Shown here: positions 49,875 to 58,931 of the stretch, in pieces
Layout of the letters: each line of letters opens with the position of its first letter
Position numbering within the stretch: the stretch's first letter is position 1
From: Saccharothrix longispora
GTDB taxonomy: Bacteria > Actinomycetota > Actinomycetes > Mycobacteriales > Pseudonocardiaceae
Length of the DNA: 64,000 nt
Reading direction: 5' to 3'
NCBI RefSeq assembly: GCF_030852425.1
Contig: NZ_NSDM01000001.1
Span: 930,001 to 994,000, forward strand
Made by a program: the position numbers and the translations under genes
The notes under the pieces: model-generated
Seen by the model: the letters and a program-made list of their open reading frames with translations, nothing else
Databases searched by the model: none
What the model was told of the DNA's origin: nothing

Positions 49875-52643
49875 GTGGCTGGATCGACACGGGCGAAGAA
49901 GGCAAGCGGGGGAGCGGCGAGCGGCAATCGGCGGTTGGTGATCGTCGAGTCGCCCGCCAAGGCGCGCAAGATCGCGTCCTACCTCGGCAACGGCTTCGTC
50001 GTGGAGTCGTCCAAGGGGCACATCCGGGACCTCCCCCGGGGCGCCGCGGACGTGCCCGCCAAGTACAAGGGGCAGCCGTGGGCGCGGCTGGGCGTGGACG
50101 TGGACCACGACTTCGAGCCGCTCTACGTGGTCACGCCGGACAAGAGGTCGACCGTCGCGGAGCTGAAGGAGCTGCTCAAGGGCGTCGACGAGCTGTACCT
50201 GGCGACGGACGGCGACCGCGAGGGCGAGGCCATCGCCTGGCACCTGCTGGACACCCTGAAGCCCAAGGTCCCCGTCCGGCGGATGGTGTTCCACGAGATC
50301 ACCGAGCCCGCCATCCTGGCCGCGGCCGCCAACCCGCGCGACCTGGACCAGGACCTGGTCGACGCGCAGGAGACGCGCCGCATCCTCGACCGGCTGTACG
50401 GCTACGAGGTCAGCCCGGTCCTGTGGAAGAAGGTCATGCCGAAGCTCTCGGCGGGCCGCGTGCAGTCCGTGGCGACCCGGATCGTGGTCGAGCGGGAGCG
50501 CGAGCGGATGAAGTTCGTGACCGCGTCGTACTGGGACGTGTCGGCGACGATGGACGCGGGGGCCGACGCCTCGCCGCGGACGTTCGCGTCGCGGCTGGTC
50601 GCGGTGGACGGGGTGCGGCTGGCGGTCGGTCGCGACTTCGGCTCGGACGGTCGGCTGAAGGCCGGGTCCGAGGTGCGGGTGCTCGACGAGGCGCAGGCGC
50701 GGACCATCGCGAACGGCCTGGTCAACGCGTCGATGACGGTGTCCTCGGTCGAGGAGAAGCCGTACACGCGCAAGCCGTACGCGCCGTTCATGACCTCGAC
50801 CCTCCAGCAGGAGGCCGGGCGCAAGCTGCGCTTCTCGGCCGACCGGACCATGCGCACGGCGCAGAAGCTCTACGAGAACGGCTACATCACCTACATGCGC
50901 ACCGACAGCACGACGCTGTCGGAGACCGCCATCTCGGCGGCGCGGGCCCAGGCGACGGAGCTGTACGGGTCGCAGTACGTGGCGAGCGCGCCCCGGCAGT
51001 ACACCCGCAAGGTCAAGAACGCGCAGGAGGCGCACGAGGCCATCCGCCCCGCCGGTGAGGTGTTCCGCACGCCGGGGCAGGTCGCCCGGGAGCTGGAGTC
51101 CGACGAGTTCAAGCTCTACGAGCTGATCTGGCAGCGGACCATCGCCTCGCAGATGGCCGACGCGCGGGGCAACACGACGTCCGTGCGGATCACCGGCCGG
51201 ACCGCCGGGGGCGAGGCCGTCACGTTCGCCTCGTCGGGCCGGACGATCACGTTCGCGGGCTTCCTCAAGGCGTACGTGGAGACGGTGGACTCGGAGGCGG
51301 GCGGCGAGTCCGACGACGCCGAGTCGCGCCTCCCGCAGCTGGTCAAGGACCAGGTCGTGCAGGCGGCCGAGCTGTCGGCGGACGGGCACTCGACGTCGCC
51401 CCCGCCGCGCTTCACCGAGGCGTCGCTGATCAAGACGATGGAGGAGCTGGGGATCGGGCGGCCCTCGACGTACGCCTCGATCATCAGCACCGTGCAGGAC
51501 CGCGGTTACGTGTGGAAGAAGGGCTCGGCGCTCGTGCCCTCGTGGGTGGCGTTCGCCGTGGTCGGGCTGCTGGAGCAGCACTTCGGCCGGCTGGTCGACT
51601 ACGACTTCACGGCCGCGCTGGAGGACGAGCTGGACGGCATCGCCGCCGGCCGGCAGGAGCGCACGACCTGGTTGTCCGGGTTCTACTTCGGCGGGAACGT
51701 GGGGCCGGAGTCGTCCGTGGGGCGGTCCGGTGGGCTGAAGAAGCTGGTCGGGTCGAGCGTCGAGGAGATCGACGCCCGCGAGGTCAACTCGATCCCGCTG
51801 TTCGCCGACGACGAGGGGCGGACCGTGGTGGTCCGGGTCGGCCGGTACGGGCCGTACCTGGAGCGCGAGGTCGGCGGTCCCGACGGCGAGGTCACCGCGC
51901 AGCGGGCGAACCTGCCCGACGACCTGCCGCCGGACGAGCTGGACCGGGAGGTCGCGGAGAAGCTGTTCTCCACCCCGCAGGAGGGTCGCTCGCTCGGGGT
52001 CGACCCGGTCAGCGGGCACGAGATCGTGGCCAAGGAGGGCCGCTTCGGGCCGTACGTGACCGAGGTGCTGCCGGAGCCGCCGGACGGCAAGAAGGCGGTC
52101 AAGCCGAGGACGGGCTCGCTGTTCAAGTCCATGTCCCTGGACTCGGTGACGCTGGACGACGCGCTCCGGCTGCTGTCGCTGCCGAGGGTGGTCGGCAAGG
52201 ACCCGGAGACCGGCGCCGAGATCACCGCGCAGAACGGCCGCTACGGCCCGTACCTGAAGAAGGGCACCGACTCGCGGTCGCTGACCGGCGAGGACCAGCT
52301 GTTCACGGTGACCCTGGACGAGGCGCTGAAGATCTACGCGGAGCCGAAGAAGCGGGGTCGGGCCGCCGCCGCGCCGCCGCTGAAGGAGCTGGGCGAGGAC
52401 CCGGTGTCCGGCAAGCCGATGGTGGTCAAGGAGGGCCGGTTCGGCCCGTACGTGACGGACGGCGAGACCAACGCGTCGCTGCGCAAGTCCGACAGCGTCG
52501 AGGGCCTGTCCGACGAGCGGGCCTCCGAGCTGCTGGCCGAGAAGCGGGCCAAGGGGCCCGCGCCGAAGAAGAAGGCGCCCGCGAAGAAGGCCCCGGCCAG
52601 GAAGGCGCCCGCGAAGAAGGCACCGGCGAAGGCGAAGGGCTGA
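49875..52643 (+). CDS. topA: DNA topoisomerase I
   Basis: Type IA enzyme relaxing negative supercoils. The product is 922 residues. TOPRIM domain LVIVESPAKARKIASYL with acidic LYLATDGDREGEAIAWHLL; catalytic Tyr in YENGYITYMRTDSTTLSE; the SAGRVQSVATRIVVERERER helix. The C-terminal part has several Topo-C repeats (GRFGPYVTEV, GRYGPYLKKG, GRFGPYVTDG) instead of zinc fingers, as in mycobacterial TopA, and ends in a Lys/Ala/Pro tail that binds DNA. GTG 49875 gives the family N-terminus. Confidence 0.97.
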   Translation: MAGSTRAKKASGGAASGNRRLVIVESPAKARKIASYLGNGFVVESSKGHIRDLPRGAADVPAKYKGQPWARLGVDVDHDFEPLYVVTPDKRSTVAELKELLKGVDELYLATDGDREGEAIAWHLLDTLKPKVPVRRMVFHEITEPAILAAAANPRDLDQDLVDAQETRRILDRLYGYEVSPVLWKKVMPKLSAGRVQSVATRIVVERERERMKFVTASYWDVSATMDAGADASPRTFASRLVAVDGVRLAVGRDFGSDGRLKAGSEVRVLDEAQARTIANGLVNASMTVSSVEEKPYTRKPYAPFMTSTLQQEAGRKLRFSADRTMRTAQKLYENGYITYMRTDSTTLSETAISAARAQATELYGSQYVASAPRQYTRKVKNAQEAHEAIRPAGEVFRTPGQVARELESDEFKLYELIWQRTIASQMADARGNTTSVRITGRTAGGEAVTFASSGRTITFAGFLKAYVETVDSEAGGESDDAESRLPQLVKDQVVQAAELSADGHSTSPPPRFTEASLIKTMEELGIGRPSTYASIISTVQDRGYVWKKGSALVPSWVAFAVVGLLEQHFGRLVDYDFTAALEDELDGIAAGRQERTTWLSGFYFGGNVGPESSVGRSGGLKKLVGSSVEEIDAREVNSIPLFADDEGRTVVVRVGRYGPYLEREVGGPDGEVTAQRANLPDDLPPDELDREVAEKLFSTPQEGRSLGVDPVSGHEIVAKEGRFGPYVTEVLPEPPDGKKAVKPRTGSLFKSMSLDSVTLDDALRLLSLPRVVGKDPETGAEITAQNGRYGPYLKKGTDSRSLTGEDQLFTVTLDEALKIYAEPKKRGRAAAAPPLKELGEDPVSGKPMVVKEGRFGPYVTDGETNASLRKSDSVEGLSDERASELLAEKRAKGPAPKKKAPAKKAPARKAPAKKAPAKAKG

Positions 52644-52660
52644 CGGAGCCCTGGTGGGGG

Positions 52661-53074
52661 GTGGCGGTGGACGGCGTCGAGTTCGGACCCGACGGGACGG
52701 GGGAGCCGCCGCCCCCGCGCCTGTTCACCGACCCCCTGGCGGGGTTGGTGACCGGTGAGGCGGTGCTCCGGCCGGAGGCCGTGACGCCGGTCGTGGTGCC
52801 ACCCCCGGTGGTGCCTCCTGCGGTGGTGCCCCCCGGGGTGGTGCGACCGTCGGCCGTGGTGGCGGCCCCGGTCGTGCGGCGGGCGCGGCGGGCCCCGGCC
52901 ACCGGCGGGCGGGCGCCCGTGGTGCACGCGCCGCCGGGGCGGGCCCGGGTGGGCGCGGGGGAGAAGGGCCGGGGCGGGCTGGTCGCGTTCCTGGTCGTGC
53001 TCGGTGGGCTCGGCGCGCTGCTGTTCCCGGTGGTGCGTGCGATCATCGACGCCGTGGTCGACCTGTTCCGATGA
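52661..53074 (+). CDS. Tail-anchored small protein after topA
   Basis: The product is about 137 residues. An acidic start (DGVEFGPDGTGEPP) is followed by a proline/valine-rich low-complexity middle (VVVPPPVVPPAVVPPGVV), a basic stretch, and one C-terminal membrane helix (LVAFLVVLGGLGALLFPVV). Not recognised. The GTG at 52661 has a purine-rich leader; a longer form could start at CTG 52640 overlapping topA. Seems co-transcribed with topA. Confidence 0.65.
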   Translation: MAVDGVEFGPDGTGEPPPPRLFTDPLAGLVTGEAVLRPEAVTPVVVPPPVVPPAVVPPGVVRPSAVVAAPVVRRARRAPATGGRAPVVHAPPGRARVGAGEKGRGGLVAFLVVLGGLGALLFPVVRAIIDAVVDLFR

Positions 53075-53158
53075 TCTCGCTTCGGTCACCCGAATGGTGG
53101 AGGGGGTCATCCGGGTGAACTGCCCCGGCTAACCTGATGGCCTGCAACAACGGCGGGG

Positions 53159-55189
53159 GTGAGCACCATCCGAGAAGGCGGCACAGCTGCTTCGACCAGC
53201 CACCGGATTCGCAGCGTGTTGGCGATCCGGCCGTTCCGCAGGCTCTGGGGTGTCACCTACCTGTGCAGCGTCGGTGACTGGCTGTCATTGCTGGCGTTGA
53301 CCGGCCTGGTCACGAAGCTGATGGACAGCTACCAGTGGCAGAACTTCTCGCTGAGCCTGGTGGTGCTGACGCAGCTGCTCCCGGGCATCCTGTTCGCCCC
53401 CCTGGGCGGCGTCCTGGCGGACCGGTTCGACCGGCGCAAGATCATGATGGTGTGCGACCTGCTCCGCGGCGGGCTGTTCATCTCGATCGCGCTGGTCGGC
53501 ACGGCGTGGTGGCTGTTCGTCGCGAACTTCCTCGTCGGCTGCTGCGCGATGCTCTGGATCCCCGCCAAGGACTCGGCTGTGCCGAACCTGCTGCGCAGGC
53601 CCGACCAGGTGGAGACGGCCAACCAGCTCGGCCTGGTGATGACCTACGGCATCTCGGTGATCTCCGGCGCGGGCCTGTACTCGATCATCTCCGGCATCCC
53701 CGGCTACCTGCACCTCCAGAGCACCGACCTGGACTTCCGGATCGCGACCATCGCGGTCATGGTCAACGGCGCGCTGTACGTGACCTCGGCCATCCTGGTG
53801 GCGACCCGCATCCCCGAGCTGTCGGGCCGCATCGCGACCGCCAACAGGCGGCGGCGCGAGCAGGGCGAGGCACCCGGGTTCTTCGCCATGATGAGCGACG
53901 GCATGAAGTACGCCGGCCGCACGCCGCTGGTCCGCGGCCTGGTCGTCGGCATGATCGGCGCGTTCGCGGCGGCCGGCGCGGTGATCGGCACGGCCAAGAC
54001 GTACTCGAACTCGCTGCTCGGCGGCGACTCGACGTTCGGCCTGCTGTTCGTGGCCGTGTTCGCGGGCCTCGCGGTCGGCATGGCGACGGCGCCCCGGATG
54101 GCGCGCCGGCTGTCCTACGAACGGCTGTTCGGCGTCACGATCGTGGTCGCCGGCCTGAGCCTGGTGCTGGTCGCCTTCGCGCCGCACCTGTGGGTCGCGC
54201 TGATCGCGGTGGCGTTCGTGGGCGCGTCGGCGGGCATGGCGTTCCTGACCGGCCTGACGATCATCGGCTCGCGGGTCGAGGACGCGATGCGCGGCCGGGT
54301 CGTGGCGCTGGTGCAGACGCTGCTCAAGGTGGTGCTGTTCGCGTCCTCCGCGGCGGCCCCGCTGCTGGTCACGCTGGTGAAGACGCGCACGGTCACGGTC
54401 TTCGACCACCCGATGCAGGTGGACGGGACGCGGCCGGTGATGTTCGGCGCCGGCCTGCTGGCCGCCCTGCTCGGGCTGATCGCCTACCGGCAGATGGACG
54501 ACCGGCGCTCCGAGCCGATCCTGTCCGACCTGATGGCGGCGCTGCGGGGGCGCGGGCGGCGCAAGGGCGGCGTGCTGATCGCCGTCGAGGGCTACACGCG
54601 GCAGGACACGGCGGCGCAGGCGCGGCGGTTGGCCGACGCGCTGCGGGAGGACGGGCGGCAGGTGCTGCTGGCCTCCGACCCCGACCTGGACGAGCAGCGG
54701 CTGCGCAACCTGCTGACCACGGCCGACCTCGCCGGGGTGCGGGCGCACGCCCTGGTCGCCGCCGCGGTGCGCGCGGACGTGGTCGAGCGCGAGGTGCGAC
54801 CGGCGCTGGACGAGGGCGCGATCGTCGTCATGGAGCGGTACGTGGACAGCCCGTTGGCGCACTTCAGCGCGGCCGGCAGCGTCGAGCCCCGGGAGATCGA
54901 GGGCCTGGTCGACTGGGCCACCGGGCGGCTGCGGCCGGACGTGACGGTGCTGCTGGACCGCACGCCCGCCGAGGGCCGCGCGTCGGGCGGGGCGCTGGAG
55001 ACCGTCGAGCACCACTGGCGGGTGCAGCGGCTGCTGACCGAGATGGCGTCCGCCGATCCCGAGCGGTACCTGGTGGTCGACGGCGACGGCACCGAGGACG
55101 AGGTGGCCGAGCGGGTGTCGTCGGCGCTGCTGCCCCTGCTGTCGAGGCGGGCCGGGACGGTGTCGCGGCCGGTGGCGGAAACGTCGTAG
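53159..55189 (+). CDS. MFS permease fused to degenerate thymidylate-kinase-like domain
   Basis: The product is 676 residues. Residues 1-440 are a 12-helix MFS-like permease (GVLADRFDRRKIMMVCDLLRG loop). After a basic linker (RGRGRRKGG), residues 460-660 follow the thymidylate kinase fold: VLIAVEGYTRQDTAAQARRL at the P-loop position, VMERYVDSPLAHFSAAG for the DRY motif, VTVLLDRTPAEGRASGG for the LID strand. The canonical GxxGxGKST P-loop is lost, so phosphoryl transfer is doubtful. Located just before holB, where tmk usually sits. GTG 53159 start. Confidence 0.85.
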   Translation: MSTIREGGTAASTSHRIRSVLAIRPFRRLWGVTYLCSVGDWLSLLALTGLVTKLMDSYQWQNFSLSLVVLTQLLPGILFAPLGGVLADRFDRRKIMMVCDLLRGGLFISIALVGTAWWLFVANFLVGCCAMLWIPAKDSAVPNLLRRPDQVETANQLGLVMTYGISVISGAGLYSIISGIPGYLHLQSTDLDFRIATIAVMVNGALYVTSAILVATRIPELSGRIATANRRRREQGEAPGFFAMMSDGMKYAGRTPLVRGLVVGMIGAFAAAGAVIGTAKTYSNSLLGGDSTFGLLFVAVFAGLAVGMATAPRMARRLSYERLFGVTIVVAGLSLVLVAFAPHLWVALIAVAFVGASAGMAFLTGLTIIGSRVEDAMRGRVVALVQTLLKVVLFASSAAAPLLVTLVKTRTVTVFDHPMQVDGTRPVMFGAGLLAALLGLIAYRQMDDRRSEPILSDLMAALRGRGRRKGGVLIAVEGYTRQDTAAQARRLADALREDGRQVLLASDPDLDEQRLRNLLTTADLAGVRAHALVAAAVRADVVEREVRPALDEGAIVVMERYVDSPLAHFSAAGSVEPREIEGLVDWATGRLRPDVTVLLDRTPAEGRASGGALETVEHHWRVQRLLTEMASADPERYLVVDGDGTEDEVAERVSSALLPLLSRRAGTVSRPVAETS

Positions 55190-55210
55190 CGGCTCGGTAC
55201 GGTCGGCGCC

Positions 55211-56413
55211 GTGAACCGTGGTGGTGCTTGGGCGGGTGTCGTCGGTCAGCCCGAGGCGGTCGCCGTGCTGTCGGCGGCCGCGGAGGCCGCTGCCTCGATC
55301 GTGGCGGGCGGCACGCCCGCGCCGGGCGCGATGACGCACGCCTGGCTGTTCACCGGCCCGCCCGGGTCGGGCCGGTCGGTCGCCGCGCGGGCGTTCGCGG
55401 CGGCGCTCCAGTGCACGACCACCGACGACCGGCCGGGCTGCGGCACGTGCGCCGGGTGCCACACCGCGCTGGCCGGGACGCACTCCGACGTGCGGGTGGT
55501 CGCCCCCGAGGGCCTGTCGATCTCGGTGGGCGACATGCGGGCGCTGGTGCAGGTGTCCGCGCGGCGGCCCACGACCGGGCGCTGGCAGGTGGTGATCATC
55601 GCCGATGCCGACCGGTTGACCGAGGGCGCGGCGAACGCGCTGCTCAAGGCCGTGGAGGAGCCGCCGGCGCGCACGGTGTTCCTGCTGTGCGCCCCGTCTG
55701 GCCACCCGGACGACGTGTCGGTGACCATCCGGTCCCGGTGCCGCGTCGTGTCCCTGGGCACGCCCCGGCCGGCGGCCATCGCGTCGGCGCTGGAGGACGA
55801 GGGCGTCGCGCCGGACGTGGCGTCGTGGGCCGCGTCGGTGTGCGGCGGGAACGTGGGGCGGGCGCGGCGGCTGGCGACCGAGGGGACCGCGCGGGAGCGG
55901 CGCGAGTCGGTGCTGCGCATCCCGCTGGCGCTGAAGCGCCCGGCGGACGTCTTCACCTGCGCCGACCAGCTCGTGTCGGCCGCCGAGGGTGACGCGCTGA
56001 CCGCGACCGAGGGCCGCGACGTGGCCGAGCGGGAGGCGCTGGAGACGGCGATGGGCGCGGGTGGCACCGGCAAGGGCACCGCGGCGGCCACCCGGGGGGC
56101 CAAGGGCGCGCTGAAGGACCTGGAGAAGCGCCAGAAGTCGCGGGCCACCCGCACGCAGCGCGACTCGCTGGACCAGGCGTTGGTCGACCTGGCCGCGTTC
56201 TACCGGGACGTGCTGGTCACCGCGACGGGCGCGGCGGCGACGCTCAACCACCCGGACCGGGCCGGTGACGTGCGCACGGCCGCGTCGTCGTGGACGCCGG
56301 AGTCCACCCTGCGCCGGCTGGAGGCAGTGCTGGGCTGCCGCACCGCGCTGGAGCGCAACGTGAAGCCGAGGATCGCCGTGGAGGCGATGCTCACGCACCT
56401 CCAGCGGGGCTGA
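55211..56413 (+). CDS. holB: DNA polymerase III subunit delta prime
   Basis: Clamp-loader subunit, 400 residues. Walker A-type FTGPPGSGRSVAARAFA; zinc module C-x8-C-x2-C-x2-C (CTTTDDRPGCGTCAGC); sensor-type ALLKAVEEPPARTVFLLC; SRC motif in TIRSRCRVVSL. The C-terminal helical collar domain follows. It corresponds to Rv3644c. It may be co-transcribed with the permease-kinase fusion 21 bp upstream. Its 3' end overlaps the convergent small gene by 23 bp. Confidence 0.94.
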   Translation: MNRGGAWAGVVGQPEAVAVLSAAAEAAASIVAGGTPAPGAMTHAWLFTGPPGSGRSVAARAFAAALQCTTTDDRPGCGTCAGCHTALAGTHSDVRVVAPEGLSISVGDMRALVQVSARRPTTGRWQVVIIADADRLTEGAANALLKAVEEPPARTVFLLCAPSGHPDDVSVTIRSRCRVVSLGTPRPAAIASALEDEGVAPDVASWAASVCGGNVGRARRLATEGTARERRESVLRIPLALKRPADVFTCADQLVSAAEGDALTATEGRDVAEREALETAMGAGGTGKGTAAATRGAKGALKDLEKRQKSRATRTQRDSLDQALVDLAAFYRDVLVTATGAAATLNHPDRAGDVRTAASSWTPESTLRRLEAVLGCRTALERNVKPRIAVEAMLTHLQRG

Positions 56414-56768
56414 CGGGCAGGCCCGCCGAGCGGACCGCGGCGGTCACGGCGGCCGTCGCCCGGTGCAGGGTGGCGACCGACCCCTCGGACAGCCGCACCC
56501 GTTCCGGGACGGCGAACCGCAGCGACACGGTGTGCGCGCCGCGGTGGTCGATCGAGAACAGCATGGACAGGTCGCCGCCCGCGTCGGTGCGCAGGTCGTA
56601 CTCGAACGTGACGTCCGAGTCGGTCCCGTCCTCGCGGTACGCGCTGCCCGCGACGGCCCAGCCCGCTGCGGTCAGCTCGTCCCAGGCGGTCTGGAACGCG
56701 GTGGCGTGGATCGCCTGGAGCGGCTCGGGGCCGTCGGTCGAGACCAGCGTCAGGTCGGGCGTGGTCAT
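56391..56768 (-). CDS. Hypothetical protein
   Basis: The product is 125 residues. Compact predicted alpha/beta protein with a helix (ATAFQTAWDELTAAGWAVAG), strands (VTFEYDLRTD; DLSMLFSID; HTVSLRFAVPERV) and a C-terminal helix (TLHRATAAVTAAVRSAG). Not recognised. ATG 56768 has GGAGG seven bases upstream. Convergent overlap with holB. Upstream gene on the same strand is the large secreted protein, 62 bp away. Confidence 0.75.
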   Translation of the reverse strand: MTTPDLTLVSTDGPEPLQAIHATAFQTAWDELTAAGWAVAGSAYREDGTDSDVTFEYDLRTDAGGDLSMLFSIDHRGAHTVSLRFAVPERVRLSEGSVATLHRATAAVTAAVRSAGLPVSPAGGA

Positions 56769-56830
56769 CGGATGCCTCCGGGCGTGGCGGAATCCCCCGA
56801 CGGTGTGCTTCTCGGCTGGTGCCGGGTCCG

Positions 56831-58426
56831 TTACAAAGGGCTGCTCCAAGTCCTGCCGGAACCGCCGCGCGCCTTCCCGCGCCGCCCGTTCGGCAGCGCG
56901 GCCACCAGGACGACGCCGAGCATCAGCAGGGCGGTACCGGTCCAGAAGATCGGTACCGTCTTGTACGCCGCGCTCGTGTAGGCCAGTTGCGGCGTGCCCG
57001 GCGCCGGTCCGGCCTGGGCGCCGCCACCGGGCCGGGCGGGCGGCGCGGCGCACACCACGCCGCCGGCCGGGGCGGCCGCGCGCACGATCTGCTCACCCAG
57101 GGACACCTGCGCCAGCGCCGAAGGCAGGTTCGGCAGCCCGAGCGCGTCGGTCGGGAGCAGCTGGAGGTCGAGCAGGCGCGCGGTCGCCCCGAGCATGAAC
57201 CCCTTCACCACGGGGCCGCCCTGCTGGAGCGGGCCGTCGACGGCCTGCCCCTTCTGGTTGAGCTGGCCGACCTGGAGCCGCAGGACGCCGATGTCGAGCC
57301 TGGGCAGCGCGTCCGTCAGGCCGCCGACCAAGGGGAGCCGCTGCCCGCCGGCGACGCTGATCGGCACGTCGAGCTTCGGGTTGGCCGCGTCGATCGTGCC
57401 CAGCTCCCGGCCGCCCTGGCCGACCCGGAGCACGGGCGCGGTGTACTCGACCCTCGAGGTGGCCTCGTCACCGGTGGACAGGGCGGTCAGCACGGGCGGG
57501 CTCACCACGTCGACCCGGATCTCGGCGGGGGTGCCCTCGAGCAGCCGCAGGCTCGCGACCTGGAGCGTGGACGTGGACTTCACGGCCTTGTTGGCGCTGC
57601 CGGGGAGGTCCACGACCTCGACGGTGGAGCGGGCGCTCATCGTCTCCGGGAGGCTCAGCAGCGACCCGGTGGCGCCCGTGTCGGGCGTGCCGGAGAGCAG
57701 GCCGCCGAGCCGGCTGAGCGGCCCGGCCAGGCCCTTGACGGCGTCGATCAGCGACTGCTTCGCGGCGGCGTCGAGCTTCGGCGTGTCCTGGGTGAGCATG
57801 CCGGTCAGGTCGGTGGCGCCGGGCAGCGTCGGGATGGCGTTGAGCACGCTGAGGCTCGCCACCGAGGTCCGGGCGTCCGCCAGGGGGCTCACGCACGGAC
57901 CGAGCTCGTCGTCCCAGCGGGCGTGCGCCGAGCCGTCGAGGAGGCCCACCCCGAGCAGCGCGTCCAGCGGCGTGGCGGGCGGCGTGAGACCTCCCGCGAC
58001 CGGCTCGGCGTTGTCCGGCGACGCGGTCTGCACGAGCGTGCCCGGCGTCTGCGGCGCCCGGCCCTGCACGGCGAAGCCCAGCGGCGACGCCTGTGCCACC
58101 GACCGCTCGTAGCTCAGGAACGCCTCGCTGTTGACCTGGGCGCCGGCCAGCCCCACCCCGATCTCCGCCGCCGACTGCCTGGGCAGCTGCTCGCCGAAGC
58201 CGGGCAGGATCGAGCCGGCCGGCGCCGACTCGGGCGCGAGCCGCACCACGGCCAACCCGGTGCCCGCGTCGCCGACCGCGTGGGTCGTGAGCTCCGGCCC
58301 GGCGGACGCGGGGGGCTGACCGGGGTCGTTCGGGCCCGGCACGGGGGTGGTCGTCGGCTGCGCGGACGCGGGGGAGGCGGCGAGCGCGACCAGGATGGCG
58401 GCGGCGGGCAGGGCCGTCAGGCGCAT
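56831..58426 (-). CDS. Large secreted protein with C-terminal membrane anchor
   Basis: The product is 531 residues. Clear signal peptide (MRLTALPAAAILVALAASPA, cleavage near ASA-QP). The mature domain is beta-rich with repeated hydrophobic strands (STLQVASLRLLEGTPAEIRV; RVEYTAPVLRVGQGG; LDIGVLRLQVGQL), then a Gly/Pro/Ala linker, one membrane helix (IFWTGTALLMLGVVLVAAL) and a basic tail. It looks like a cell-surface protein anchored by the helix; no LPxTG motif is present. Family not recognised. The tRNA-Thr gene is divergent. Confidence 0.85.
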   Translation of the reverse strand: MRLTALPAAAILVALAASPASAQPTTTPVPGPNDPGQPPASAGPELTTHAVGDAGTGLAVVRLAPESAPAGSILPGFGEQLPRQSAAEIGVGLAGAQVNSEAFLSYERSVAQASPLGFAVQGRAPQTPGTLVQTASPDNAEPVAGGLTPPATPLDALLGVGLLDGSAHARWDDELGPCVSPLADARTSVASLSVLNAIPTLPGATDLTGMLTQDTPKLDAAAKQSLIDAVKGLAGPLSRLGGLLSGTPDTGATGSLLSLPETMSARSTVEVVDLPGSANKAVKSTSTLQVASLRLLEGTPAEIRVDVVSPPVLTALSTGDEATSRVEYTAPVLRVGQGGRELGTIDAANPKLDVPISVAGGQRLPLVGGLTDALPRLDIGVLRLQVGQLNQKGQAVDGPLQQGGPVVKGFMLGATARLLDLQLLPTDALGLPNLPSALAQVSLGEQIVRAAAPAGGVVCAAPPARPGGGAQAGPAPGTPQLAYTSAAYKTVPIFWTGTALLMLGVVLVAALPNGRRGKARGGSGRTWSSPL

Positions 58427-58552
58427 GTGGTCGTACCTCCCGGTGGTGGCGGCGGCATCGCGCGACGCCCTGTGGGCGGCGTCACGACGCGTTCAACGAC
58501 CCGACCCCCGGTCAGGTGACGGTGCCGGCGTGGGCTATAGTTGTCGCGTCTC

Positions 58553-58626
58553 GCCGCCTTAGCTCAGTCGGCCAGAGCGGCTCACTCGTAATGAGCAGGT
58601 CGTCGGTTCGATTCCGACAGGCGGCT
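58553..58626 (+). tRNA. tRNA-Thr (anticodon CGT)
   Basis: Acceptor GCCGCCT pairs with AGGCGGC. D arm AGCTCAGTCGGCCAGAGC. Anticodon arm GCTCA-CTCGTAA-TGAGC gives anticodon CGT (codon ACG). T arm GTCGGTTCGATTCCGAC. The total is 74 nt and CCA is not encoded. A TATAGT hexamer at 58536-58541 is a likely -10 element. Confidence 0.95.
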
Positions 58627-58638
58627 CGCGAGATCAGG

Positions 58639-58664
58639 AGGCCCCGGACCCCGGTCCGGGGCCT
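58639..58664 (+). terminator. Terminator of tRNA-Thr
   Basis: AGGCCCCGGACC (58639-58650) pairs with GGTCCGGGGCCT (58653-58664), followed by TCTTC. Starts 13 bp past the tRNA. Confidence 0.85.
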
Positions 58665-58766
58665 TCTTCGTCATCAGTGCTCTGATACTGCTCCATCAGG
58701 GTGACGTTTCCACCATCGGCGTCAGCTGTGGGTGAGGGTGTCGTTGCCACCGTGGAGGTGATGCCG

Positions 58767-58931
58767 ATGGGTGCGATGGTCCTGATGACGGTTCTCGCGC
58801 TGCCGCTCGTGGTGCTCGCGGCGCGGGTGGGGCGACGTCGCTGGGTGCGGTGTTCCGTCCGGCGGCGTACCGGGCTGTTCCGGCACTGGACGCTGGACGA
58901 GCCCAGCGGACGTCACCTCATCCGGCCCTGA
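58767..58931 (+). CDS. Small membrane protein
   Basis: The product is 54 residues: one membrane helix (MVLMTVLALPLVVLAARVG), a basic cluster RRRWVRCSVRRR, and a polar tail GLFRHWTLDEPSGRHLIRP. Not recognised. GGAGG lies seven bases before ATG 58767; ATG 58761 is also possible. Its 3' end overlaps the convergent oxidoreductase by 14 bp. Real but unproven. Confidence 0.5.
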   Translation: MGAMVLMTVLALPLVVLAARVGRRRWVRCSVRRRTGLFRHWTLDEPSGRHLIRP

